From NCBI GenBank assembly GCA_014729375.1, contig WJKA01000697.1, forward strand, positions 1 to 6,152: a stretch of 6,152 nucleotides of DNA, written 5' to 3'. Source of the DNA: Chitinivibrionales bacterium (GTDB taxonomy: Bacteria > Fibrobacterota > Chitinivibrionia > Chitinivibrionales > WJKA01). Within the stretch, counting starts at the first letter, position 1; each line of letters starts with the position of its first letter. Below are positions 1 to 6,112 of the stretch, in pieces. The notes under the pieces are model-generated. The model was not told the DNA's origin. It saw only the letters and a program-made list of their open reading frames with translations, and searched no databases. The translations under genes and the position numbers were made by a program.

Positions 1-550
1 CATCATACCCGTGGAAATTGATCACCGCCACCGGGTATTCCACCTGCACGGGAACGATCAGCATGAGTGCGAAACCAGCTACTGCGGCAAAAACACCGGA
101 AGCATCATTTGCCAGACGCTGGCAGATTGCCGAGCCGTTTGAATGCCCTGTTGCATAAATTCTTGTTGTGTCTATTTCATACCCGAGTTTCATAAACTCG
201 ACAATCTGAAGGATAAATCCGATATCATCGATACTATCGGTAACTGCCCCACCGCAGCAGGCCGGTCCGGCATTCCATGAACTCTCATAGCCTTCGGGCC
301 AGACGACAATGAATCCTTCCTCATCGGATTTACCCAGAAAACCCGACAAGCCTTTCTGTGAAATCGGGCTGCCGCCGTACCCGTGAAAATCCAGCACCAG
401 AGGAACACGAATGGTCCCGTCGTATGACGGCGGCGTGTGGATGACAAACCGCCGGTCCATGCTGTCATGAGTAATGGTCACTGTCTCATCGGCCGCGGCG
501 GAAAAGAGAAGCACTGCGATCAGCAGCAGAGGCGGAGCAGAGACGCGCAT
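1..550 (-). CDS. Secreted LpqC/PHB-depolymerase-type serine esterase, 3' end cut off by the window edge
   Basis: The first 183 codons of an alpha/beta-hydrolase are visible, open to the window edge without a stop. Residues 1-20 form a signal peptide (hydrophobic LLLIAVLLF core, cleavage probably after the Ala run before DET). Family marks in order: the oxyanion-region strand LVLDFHG at 51-57, SSWNAG followed by CC at 90-99, DDIGF at 108-112, and the nucleophile elbow GHSNG at 135-139 with Ser137. The strand AVINFHGY at 175-182 leads into the catalytic Asp region just as the window ends, so the acid and His residues cannot be checked. It is closely similar along its whole visible length to the gene upstream and begins 15 bp after that gene's stop, so the two are tandem duplicates in one leftward operon. 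The ATG is preceded by GGAAGGA (556-562) at 5 nt spacing. LpqC/COG3509 proteins include PHB depolymerases and CE1 feruloyl or acetylxylan esterases; the substrate is unknown. Confidence 0.85.
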   Translation of the reverse strand, partial: MRVSAPPLLLIAVLLFSAAADETVTITHDSMDRRFVIHTPPSYDGTIRVPLVLDFHGYGGSPISQKGLSGFLGKSDEEGFIVVWPEGYESSWNAGPACCGGAVTDSIDDIGFILQIVEFMKLGYEIDTTRIYATGHSNGSAICQRLANDASGVFAAVAGFALMLIVPVQVEYPVAVINFHGYD

Positions 551-565
551 CGAATTCCTTCCGGT

Positions 566-1669
566 TTATTGACTAATAAAAATCGGCATGTTTTTCTCGA
601 CATCACCGCCGGTGATTTTAAGGAAATAGAATCCACTTCCCAATCCTGCGGCCGGTATTACATGGTCGCTTTTTGCATTTTTTTTCGTTGGTGTCTCCCT
701 GACGGTCCGGCCGGCAAGGTTGACAAGCGCGACAGACTCCACACCGAAAGCGGTACACATTACCACCCGCCGCCCGCCCACGAATCTGCTTTGTACCCGT
801 GGTTTGGGGCTGTTCCGATTGAGCTCCGGATTTCCCGCTCCGGTATGCGCGGAAACCGGCAGCGTAAACCGGCTCAAAAATTCCCACGCAATGGCGGTAA
901 GATCTATAGTGTTATCATTCATGTAAATAACATGACCGCCTTCAATACTGCAAAGAGTAACTTCAACGTCTTCATCACACATTACACACGTTTCACATTT
1001 GCTCGTTCCGGTCAGGACTGTATCGACCGGCGTTCCGCTGCAGTTATTGACATCGGCCCAGGTCTGAAAATTTCCCTGCGCCGACGCACTTATAAATCCG
1101 TCATACGGCACCGTCGCATCGGAATAGCCGTGAAAGTTGATCACTGCAATCGGCCGTGACGGATTCGGATCGACAAGCAGATAAAATGCAAAGCCCGCGG
1201 CAGCGGCAAATATATCGGCAGCATCATTGGCCAGACGTTGCGTCATCGCAGAGCCGTTTGAAAGCCCGGTTGCATAAACTCGTGTACTGTCAATGCTATA
1301 CGTGCCGCAGATATCTTCAACAACCGCGCGTACAAAACCGACATCATCGGTACCATCCGTAGATGACGGCGGACAGCAGCCCCCTGCATTCCACGAACTG
1401 CCCAACCCTTCGGGCCACGCAACAATAAAACCTTCTTCATCAGACTTGCCCCGAAAACCTGAAATCAGGGCCTGCGATGACGGATTACTGGTCCACCCGT
1501 GAAAATCAAGCACAAGCGGTACCCGCGAGGAAATGTCATACCCCGGAGGTACATGTATGAGATACGACCGGTCCGTGCCCCCGTGCCGGATTGCAACGGT
1601 TTCATCGGCAACAGCAACTGTCACGCCCGTGAGCGATAGCAGCAGAAATAGTGCAAGCATTCGTTTCAT
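566..1669 (-). CDS. Secreted LpqC/PHB-depolymerase-type serine esterase with C-terminal sorting-like domain
   Basis: A 367-residue alpha/beta-hydrolase of the PHB depolymerase / LpqC (COG3509, CE1-like) family. A signal peptide covers about residues 1-21. The oxyanion strand is LVLDFHG at 52-58, SSWNAG plus CC lies at 91-99, DDVGF at 108-112, the nucleophile elbow GLSNG at 135-139 (Ser137), the probable acid is Asp184 in HGYSDATVPY, and the probable His is His246 in GGHVIYMND. The catalytic domain ends near 270. After a linker, about 296-367 resembles a Por/type IX sorting domain: VALVNLAGR, then a GSGFYFLKI turn, ending PIFISQ. This suggests export across the outer membrane. An unusual C-x2-C-x2-C cluster sits at 225-231. 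The ATG has AAGGA (1677-1681) at 7 nt spacing. It is first in the esterase operon and divergent from the porin gene. PHB, feruloyl or acetyl esters are all possible substrates; the neighbouring beta-helix enzyme favours polysaccharide esters, by inference only. Confidence 0.87.
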   Translation of the reverse strand: MKRMLALFLLLSLTGVTVAVADETVAIRHGGTDRSYLIHVPPGYDISSRVPLVLDFHGWTSNPSSQALISGFRGKSDEEGFIVAWPEGLGSSWNAGGCCPPSSTDGTDDVGFVRAVVEDICGTYSIDSTRVYATGLSNGSAMTQRLANDAADIFAAAAGFAFYLLVDPNPSRPIAVINFHGYSDATVPYDGFISASAQGNFQTWADVNNCSGTPVDTVLTGTSKCETCVMCDEDVEVTLCSIEGGHVIYMNDNTIDLTAIAWEFLSRFTLPVSAHTGAGNPELNRNSPKPRVQSRFVGGRRVVMCTAFGVESVALVNLAGRTVRETPTKKNAKSDHVIPAAGLGSGFYFLKITGGDVEKNMPIFISQ

Positions 1670-1705
1670 CGTACAATCCTTAGCTGATTAACAGCAAAAC
1701 CCTCA

Positions 1706-1719
1706 ACTAATAATTTAGT
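1706..1719. promoter_or_regulatory. Small inverted repeat in the esterase/porin divergent region
   Basis: ACTAA-TAAT-TTAGT is a perfect 5 bp inverted repeat with a 4 nt centre. It lies about 40 bp upstream of the esterase start and well upstream of the porin promoter candidate. A poor leftward promoter candidate (TTGCCT, 18 nt, TAAATT on the minus strand) overlaps this stretch. The repeat could be an operator, but it is short and AT-rich, so chance is a fair explanation. Confidence 0.2.
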
Positions 1720-1842
1720 CAATATCTGGCAAAAAGGCAAGACCTGTCTCTGCATAAGCCGCGCTTTTGCAAGCTGTTATTACCTGGAATGCACTGCGCT
1801 CTTTCAAGCCGGTCGTTTGAATATGTATATTGGTAATCCATT

Positions 1843-1848
1843 TATAAT
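1843..1848 (+). promoter_or_regulatory. Candidate -10 box of the porin promoter
   Basis: A perfect TATAAT lies 34 nt before the porin ATG, which would give a leader of roughly 25-30 nt containing the ribosome binding site. No good -35 hexamer exists at 16-18 nt spacing, so the promoter is either activator-dependent or the match is chance in an AT-rich stretch. Confidence 0.4.
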
Positions 1849-1868
1849 ACCGGTAAATCATTTAACCA

Positions 1869-1875
1869 AAGGAGG
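1869..1875 (+). promoter_or_regulatory. Strong Shine-Dalgarno sequence that fixes the porin start
   Basis: AAGGAGG, a full match to the anti-SD of 16S rRNA, sits 7 nt before the ATG at 1883. The reading frame stays open upstream to a TTG at 1817, but the signal peptide begins directly at 1883. Together these make 1883 the start. Confidence 0.85.
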
Positions 1876-1882
1876 ATGTGCC

Positions 1883-3022
1883 ATGAAAAGGCTTAGTTCA
1901 TTGCTCATGCTTATACTGCCGGGAGTTGCTGTTTTTGCTGACGATGCCAAACCCGAGCTGAAACCGTATGGGTTCCTGAAAGGTGACATGTACATTGCCA
2001 CGGACGGTGTCAGTTCATGGGGGCAACCGCAACCGACCGCTGTATCGCGTGCCACAGGCGACACGGTCAACGATCAGACAATGGCATTCAGTGCCGCGCA
2101 CTCCCGGTTCGGACTCAAGGGCAACACCGATGTCGGCAAGATCAATGTCGGCGGCGTTCTGGAACTCGACTTTTTCTCGGCAAACTCCAATACAAATTTC
2201 AATGCAAATCCCCGAATGCGGCTTGCGTATGCTTTCTGCAAACCGGTCCAGGGACTCGATATCCGGATAGGTCAGCAATGGGACCTTTTCTCTCCGCTGA
2301 ATCCGACAACAAACAATACCAATGCCAATCTCTGGTACAACGGCAATTACGGGTTCCGCCGTCCGCAGTTTCAGGCCAGATATGCCCTGAATCTTGAACC
2401 TGTGGTGCCCGGTATCCAGCTCAGTATCGGCGAAGGCGCAAAGGAAGGATCGGATATCGGTCGGGACAACCTTTCGCTGACCCCCATGATCCAGGGGCGG
2501 CTGTACGCGGATATCATGGAAAAAATCACTGTCGGAGCAGGCGGCGCGTATACAACACACGGCAAGAACGACGAAATCGAAACATACGGCATTAGTGCTG
2601 ATCTGTCACTTACCCTTCACAAGCTCTTTGCACTCAAAGGCGAATACGGCTGGGGACAAAACCTCAATGATGTAAACATTTTCAATATTGCAGGCAATAA
2701 ATTTGTTACAAACGATGATGACTCTATTGTCAACACAACCGACAAGGTCATTTCAGGATTCTGGTTCAATGCGACATCGCAGCCACTGGACTTTCTCACT
2801 ATTGTGGCGGGATTTGCCATGGAAAGCAACCTGAGTGATACGATCTGGGAAGGCACTGCGCGGGAGAACCTGACCTTTTACGGCGACCTGATATTCCCGA
2901 TCGGAAAATACTTCTCTCTTACGGCAGAATACCAGTATGTCATGACAACGGTCGGGTTTCTTGACGGTGATAAAGAGTACGCGGCGAATGTTATTGACAT
3001 TGCAGGAAAAATATCATTTTGA
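1883..3022 (+). CDS. Outer-membrane beta-barrel porin, DcaP-like
   Basis: A 379-residue protein with a signal peptide (residues 1-19, MKRLSSLLMLILPGVAVFA, cleavage before DD). The mature part shows the alternating aromatic/hydrophobic strands of an outer-membrane barrel. It opens with KPYGFLKGDMYI (28-38), has SRFGLKG (74-80), an acidic strand VLELDFFSA (92-100), RMRLAYAF (111-118) and IRIGQQWDLFSPLNP (127-141). This order (SRFG, then E-x-D-F, R-x-R-x-A-Y, GQ-x-W) matches DcaP-type and related Gram-negative porins. The last residue is Phe in KISF, the usual signal for recognition by the BAM complex. Such proteins form substrate-specific channels for small anionic or sugar-like molecules; the substrate here is unknown. 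Asn-rich stretches at 101-109 and 142-156 are probably extracellular or pore loops. It is transcribed alone, divergent from the esterases and convergent with crcB. A porin of another family with the same architecture is the main alternative. Confidence 0.85.
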   Translation: MKRLSSLLMLILPGVAVFADDAKPELKPYGFLKGDMYIATDGVSSWGQPQPTAVSRATGDTVNDQTMAFSAAHSRFGLKGNTDVGKINVGGVLELDFFSANSNTNFNANPRMRLAYAFCKPVQGLDIRIGQQWDLFSPLNPTTNNTNANLWYNGNYGFRRPQFQARYALNLEPVVPGIQLSIGEGAKEGSDIGRDNLSLTPMIQGRLYADIMEKITVGAGGAYTTHGKNDEIETYGISADLSLTLHKLFALKGEYGWGQNLNDVNIFNIAGNKFVTNDDDSIVNTTDKVISGFWFNATSQPLDFLTIVAGFAMESNLSDTIWEGTARENLTFYGDLIFPIGKYFSLTAEYQYVMTTVGFLDGDKEYAANVIDIAGKISF

Positions 3023-3038
3023 AATGCAGGCTTTGCAG

Positions 3039-3074
3039 GGCCCCGTTTATCTGCCGCACTGTCCGGCCGGGGCC
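3039..3074 (+). terminator. Possible weak terminator hairpin after the porin
   Basis: GGCCCCG (3039-3045) pairs perfectly with CGGGGCC (3068-3074), a 7 bp GC-only stem starting 16 bp past the porin stop. The loop of 22 nt is long and the T-rich stretch (TTCTTTT at 3087-3093) starts 12 nt after the stem rather than directly, so this is not a standard intrinsic terminator. Confidence 0.25.
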
Positions 3075-3079
3075 AGGAC

Positions 3080-3217
3080 ATGAAAGTTCTTTTAACTGGC
3101 GCATCGGGACTTCCGGACCGGCCGCTGTTCACCAAATTGACAAACACGATTAGCTGTGCCGTCAACGAACGGCGCTGCATTCAGCCGGCTGATACGGCAT
3201 CACAGAAAACGCCGTGA
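3080..3217 (+). pseudogene. 45-codon ORF starting like an NAD(P)-binding epimerase; possible gene remnant
   Basis: The ORF begins MKVLLTGASG, the first beta-strand and start of the GxxGxxG loop of extended SDR / NAD-dependent epimerases. The third glycine is missing (LPD follows instead of the usual FIG) and the following residues do not continue the fold before a TGA. There is no well-spaced Shine-Dalgarno sequence. It may be the decayed start of an epimerase gene, or a chance match. It is not expected to make a working enzyme. Confidence 0.2.
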
Positions 3218-3327
3218 TCGCATGATTGTCATCTCGATACGTCAATAGTGAAAAATATGAGTGTTGGCCGGCAAAGTGATTTCAGGGATACTGTCCGGGT
3301 GATATTGCAACCGTTTATTGAGTAGTG

Positions 3328-3720
3328 TCAGGCCGCCATACCGCGCATCAACTTCAACAAGAAAAATCCTGAACAGACCGCAGTTACTCCACCCCCCATT
3401 TGTATTCCGATATTGAGCATCGCAGCCATATACCGTCCGTTTTGCAGCAACAACAATGTATCATATCCGAATGTTGAAAAGGTAGTGAATGCCCCCAACA
3501 TGCCGATGGTCAGGAACAACCGCCAAGACTGAGGCATATCGCTGAACCCATTGGTCCATCCAGCGGCGGCACCGATAACAAGACACCCGATCATGTTGAC
3601 AGTTAGCGTACCGTAAGGAAACCCTCCGCTCTTCAGCGAAAAATGGACCCATCCGGAAATACAATGCCGCAACAGCGCGCCGATCATGCCGCCTGCAGCC
3701 ACTGCAGCCAGTTCAACCAC
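3328..3720 (-). CDS. crcB: Fluoride ion channel CrcB/Fluc
   Basis: A 130-residue, four-helix inner-membrane protein of the Fluc/CrcB family, which works as an antiparallel dimer and lets fluoride leave the cell. Family marks: GGMIGALLRH at 10-19 in helix 1, YGTLTVNMIGC at 36-46 with the pore Asn42, and GMLGAFTTFSTF at 73-84. The last carries the two Phe (81, 84) that line the fluoride path and the helix break that binds the central sodium. Hydrophobic segments lie at about 3-18, 36-54, 67-91 and 98-124. The length is normal for the family. I chose GTG at 3720, because AGAGGGGG lies 5 nt upstream and the family fold starts at once. The frame is open back to 3948, but that extension lies inside the upstream gene and has no family similarity. 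The GTG overlaps the upstream stop by 8 nt, so translation is probably coupled. No fluoride riboswitch was seen upstream. Confidence 0.93.
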   Translation of the reverse strand: MVELAAVAAGGMIGALLRHCISGWVHFSLKSGGFPYGTLTVNMIGCLVIGAAAGWTNGFSDMPQSWRLFLTIGMLGAFTTFSTFGYDTLLLLQNGRYMAAMLNIGIQMGGGVTAVCSGFFLLKLMRGMAA

Positions 3721-5806
3721 ACTCGCCCCCTCTATCGGTGTTCCGCACGCCGACATCAGACATGTCAATCGGTATAAATCCCATCTCCAGCGCAGGAGAA
3801 TCATCCGCCGGCCTGAAATCTCCTTTGTCAACATCGGTGAATTTCGGGTCCGCGATTCTCGAGTGAATATCGTATCCCAGCTTATTCCATTCACTCCATT
3901 CAAATAGCCTCGCTGCACCCTCTTTTCCCGCAGCGCCGTGCCCGGCATTTAGGCTGTAAACGTCCCGGCCTCCGGTGTCCCAGAACAGGTTCAAATCGCT
4001 GATAAAGCTTTTTGTTTCAAGGCCACCGGTCGGATCATCCATTCCTCCGACAAACAGCGGCTGATTATCGGTCACGACAATATTTCGCTCGAATGTAAAT
4101 GACTTTGCTCCCCGGCCGTCGGCAAATGCACCTTTCTCTTCCCACCGGAGACCCGTTCCGCGACTGATCGCAATGATGCCCTCTTTGCCAAAAGCCCAGA
4201 TATTGTTGCGAAGAATATTTTCCCGTCCGAAATGCAAATGGAACGGCTGGCTGCTCACGTTGTAGCAGATATTGTTCTCGATCACCAGATACGAGCTGCC
4301 TTCATCGGGATAAATCGCCCAGCCGCCGTAACTGTGTTTGTCGATATCATGAATCAGATTGCCCCGCAGCACGGTCCCGGGCTGGATACCGAGGGTATAA
4401 ATACCGCCCATATCATTGATCACGCCCTTTCCCAGATCGTGGATATGATTTTTTTCCACGAGATTATCGCGCGATACCGACGGCCAGTATCCCCAGACCC
4501 ACCCGAGAGATATTCCGGTATAATAAAGATCGTGAATATGATTGTGGGCAACAGTGTTGCCGAAAGTATGCATCAGCACGATTCCGCTTGATGCATAATA
4601 AACCATCCCGCCATCATGAATATGATTGTCGATAATAACCGTGCCGGAAGTCCGGTGGGACCGCGGCCCCCAGGCAGGCGAACCGTTCACCTTGATCCCC
4701 CCGCCCCCCATATCACGAATCGTATTGCCGATCACCCTGGTGCCCCGGCAACCATCTTTTATATCAATCCCGTACCAGCCGATATGCTCAAAAGTACATT
4801 TTTCGATTGTACAATTCTGAGCGGCCTCAAGCGATACAACCCCGGGAACATCAGGCGCGGCCTGACGAGTTACGTATGGACGGACCCAGTCGGTATGCGC
4901 AAAATGCAAGCCCCTGAATGTTAAAAACTCCACATAGTGCCCCGAATTCGCATCACCCTGAATTTTTATCAGTTGCGGAACAACTGAAACAATCGCTTCA
5001 CTCGTATCGACAGTTTCGCCCTCACGAGGGATATAATAAAGCCGCTGCTCCTCCCTGTCCAGATACCACTCACCGGGGCAGGAAAGCGCTTCACGCACAT
5101 TTTCAATATAATACCTGCTGTTCCCGCTCCCGAAGGCATCAACAAGCGACATCCGGCTTGTCTTTGAGCAGATTACCATGCAGGATTTTTCATCAAACGA
5201 CTCGATCGGCAAACGGTCATCAACCCAGTAATGGAGTACGACAATTTCAGCGTCCTGAAGGTTTTTCCAGTTCTGTATCTGCCCGGGCTCGCAGATAAAC
5301 CGGTCCCTGACTCCGTTTTTGGTGGATCCATGGCTGGTGGAGGGTATTTTGTTAATGGTATAGTAGCCGCTTTTGGGAAGCCGTGGTCGTTTACATCGAA
5401 TATCATTCACGAAAAGCTGGCGAAAAGGCCCGAATTTCTCCAGTACAGCGGATACGTCGGCAACCCACGCCCGCGTAGTATTTATCCGTGTCTCCTGCCA
5501 GTTTTCTAGTGCAACCCCCCCGCTGATTACCGGTTTGTCTCCCGGCATTGCAGCAAATGTTACCGGCCCTGAATCTCGAGGCAGAATTTTCAGCGGTTGC
5601 CGAAGCTGATACCGTCCTCCGCGAAGCCATACTGTCGCAGGACCGCTCTGCTTTCCCTTTATTTTTCGCATTCGAAGGATATACAATGCACGCTCAATGG
5701 TTCTCAACGGGCCGTCATTCCCCGAACGATCCGGACTTGTTCCGGGCAATGAATCATCTCCCTGCAGAGAAATATACAAATCTCCAGGGCAGGCTTTTCC
5801 CGACAT
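3713..5806 (-). CDS. Right-handed parallel beta-helix protein, probable GH141-like glycoside hydrolase
   Basis: A 697-residue protein. The N-terminal part begins with the strand DLYISLQGDDSLPGT (9-23), then GPLRTIERA (32-40), VWLRGGRYQL (59-68), PVISGG (92-97) and FRQLFVNDIRCKRPRLP (128-144). This order is typical of GH141-type enzymes, which include an alpha-L-fucosidase and a xylanase. Residues about 325-545 form a parallel beta-helix with Asn-ladder turns. The blocks NDMGGIYTLG (464-473) and GGWAIYPDEGSSY (494-506) carry conserved acids (Asp465, Asp501, Glu502) that are candidate catalytic residues by position and context. The tail ends with the C-cap phrase ADPKFTDVDKGDFRPADDSPALEMGF. There is no signal peptide: MSGKACPGD leads straight into the first strand and an in-frame TAA lies just upstream, so the protein appears cytoplasmic or is exported by an unknown route. 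Start ATG 5806 is set by AGGAG at 8 nt. It is first in an operon with crcB. GH120-like or polysaccharide lyase activity is the alternative. Confidence 0.8.
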   Translation of the reverse strand: MSGKACPGDLYISLQGDDSLPGTSPDRSGNDGPLRTIERALYILRMRKIKGKQSGPATVWLRGGRYQLRQPLKILPRDSGPVTFAAMPGDKPVISGGVALENWQETRINTTRAWVADVSAVLEKFGPFRQLFVNDIRCKRPRLPKSGYYTINKIPSTSHGSTKNGVRDRFICEPGQIQNWKNLQDAEIVVLHYWVDDRLPIESFDEKSCMVICSKTSRMSLVDAFGSGNSRYYIENVREALSCPGEWYLDREEQRLYYIPREGETVDTSEAIVSVVPQLIKIQGDANSGHYVEFLTFRGLHFAHTDWVRPYVTRQAAPDVPGVVSLEAAQNCTIEKCTFEHIGWYGIDIKDGCRGTRVIGNTIRDMGGGGIKVNGSPAWGPRSHRTSGTVIIDNHIHDGGMVYYASSGIVLMHTFGNTVAHNHIHDLYYTGISLGWVWGYWPSVSRDNLVEKNHIHDLGKGVINDMGGIYTLGIQPGTVLRGNLIHDIDKHSYGGWAIYPDEGSSYLVIENNICYNVSSQPFHLHFGRENILRNNIWAFGKEGIIAISRGTGLRWEEKGAFADGRGAKSFTFERNIVVTDNQPLFVGGMDDPTGGLETKSFISDLNLFWDTGGRDVYSLNAGHGAAGKEGAARLFEWSEWNKLGYDIHSRIADPKFTDVDKGDFRPADDSPALEMGFIPIDMSDVGVRNTDRGGECG
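3726..3733 (-). promoter_or_regulatory. Shine-Dalgarno sequence for crcB inside the upstream gene
   Basis: On the minus strand AGAGGGGG lies 5 nt before the GTG at 3720 and within the last codons of the beta-helix gene. It decides the GTG start over the in-frame ATG at 3756, which has no ribosome binding site at normal spacing. Confidence 0.65.
4346..4627 (-). repeat. PbH1 beta-helix coil repeats, N-[HL]-I-H-D
   Basis: Within the beta-helix protein, NHIHD or NLIHD recurs at residues 394, 422, 453 and 483, that is every 28-31 residues. It is preceded by a looser copy NTIRD at 361 and followed by NNICYN at 511. Each marks one coil of the helix with a stacked Asn. This is a protein repeat, not a DNA repeat. 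Confidence 0.85.
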
Positions 5807-5814
5807 ATGTGCCA

Positions 5815-5819
5815 CTCCT
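5815..5819 (-). promoter_or_regulatory. Shine-Dalgarno sequence that fixes the beta-helix gene start
   Basis: AGGAG on the minus strand is 8 nt before the ATG at 5806. A GTG at 5815 is in frame and would add three residues, but the AGGAG overlaps it, so it cannot serve that codon. An in-frame TAA at 5822-5824 excludes any longer protein. Confidence 0.75.
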
Positions 5820-5841
5820 GTTTAAAATGTAAAAGAGATTA

Positions 5842-5870
5842 ATAATACTTTATTGCCGGTGCGGCTGCAA
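5842..5870 (-). promoter_or_regulatory. Candidate promoter of the beta-helix/crcB operon
   Basis: On the minus strand TTGCAG (5865-5870) and TATTAT (5842-5847) are separated by exactly 17 nt. The -10 box matches the sigma-70 consensus at 5 of 6 bases, the -35 at only 3 of 6. It would give a leader of roughly 30 nt ending at the ribosome binding site. Confidence 0.4.
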
Positions 5871-5871
5871 G

Positions 5872-5888
5872 AATGAAATCAATTCATT
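5872..5888. promoter_or_regulatory. Inverted repeat next to the -35 box, possible operator
   Basis: AATGAA-ATCAA-TTCATT is a perfect 6 bp inverted repeat with a 5 nt centre, 17 nt overall. It lies directly upstream of the candidate -35 box of the beta-helix promoter. Its place fits a binding site for a dimeric regulator, but no second copy was found in the window. Confidence 0.3.
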
Positions 5889-5973
5889 TTACGCGTTCGG
5901 TAATAATAAAATCACTATTCCGTAATATAATATTGCCAATTTTTGCATATTTAATAATTTAAGCTAGTTATTG

Positions 5974-6002
5974 TTGATTTTTTCTGTTTTTTTTCTTATT
6001 AT
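5974..6002 (+). promoter_or_regulatory. Candidate rightward promoter for the gene at the right edge
   Basis: TTGATT (5974-5979) and TATTAT (5997-6002) are 17 nt apart, matching the sigma-70 consensus at 4 and 5 of 6 bases. Long T tracts fill the spacer. A transcript would have a leader of about 100 nt before the candidate TTG start at 6113. The surrounding 5820-6100 region is markedly richer in A and T than the genes, as expected for a divergent control region. Confidence 0.4.
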
Positions 6003-6112
6003 ATATTGTCTGATCTCTCAAAGAGTCGGAAAAAGGTGAAAAGATTTGTGGAGTGTTTCAATTTGCTGTCTGATTGAACAAAAAGGCGATTATTTTTCGA
6101 AAGGAGTACCTT

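Larger units (their letters stand above)
3023..3327. other. Intergenic region between convergent porin and crcB genes
   Basis: About 300 bp with no convincing gene. It contains a GC-rich hairpin close behind the porin (3039-3074), a small gccgt/acggc stem at 3158-3173, and a 45-codon plus-strand ORF (3080-3217) discussed separately. No clear terminator was found for the leftward crcB transcript, and no repeats, tRNA or riboswitch-like structure. Confidence 0.6.

Noticed and set aside
437..1159. 240-codon plus-strand ORF
   Set aside because: It is antisense to the two esterase genes, has a composition rich in Arg, His and Cys, and shows no family motif. The minus-strand frames carry clear catalytic motifs.
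1817..1882. 22-residue extension of the porin from a TTG codon
   Set aside because: It would bury the signal peptide and has no ribosome site. It also covers the candidate -10 box and the AAGGAGG site.
2015..2560. 181-codon minus-strand ORF inside the porin
   Set aside because: It is a shadow of the porin frame, which has a signal peptide, strong ribosome site and barrel pattern.
3201..3220. ATCAC/GTGAT stem as a terminator of crcB
   Set aside because: The stem is 5 bp with a 10 nt loop and has no T run behind it in either direction; it also lies more than 100 bp past the crcB stop.
3721..3948. 76-residue N-terminal extension of CrcB
   Set aside because: It lies wholly inside the upstream beta-helix gene, resembles no CrcB sequence and would make the protein far too long for the family. 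A ribosome site at 3726-3733 supports GTG 3720.
5951..5998. AT-rich stem (AATAA/TTATT) followed by T tracts as a terminator
   Set aside because: The stem is only 5 bp of A-T pairs with a 10 nt loop, too weak to terminate. The T tracts fit better as part of an AT-rich promoter region.
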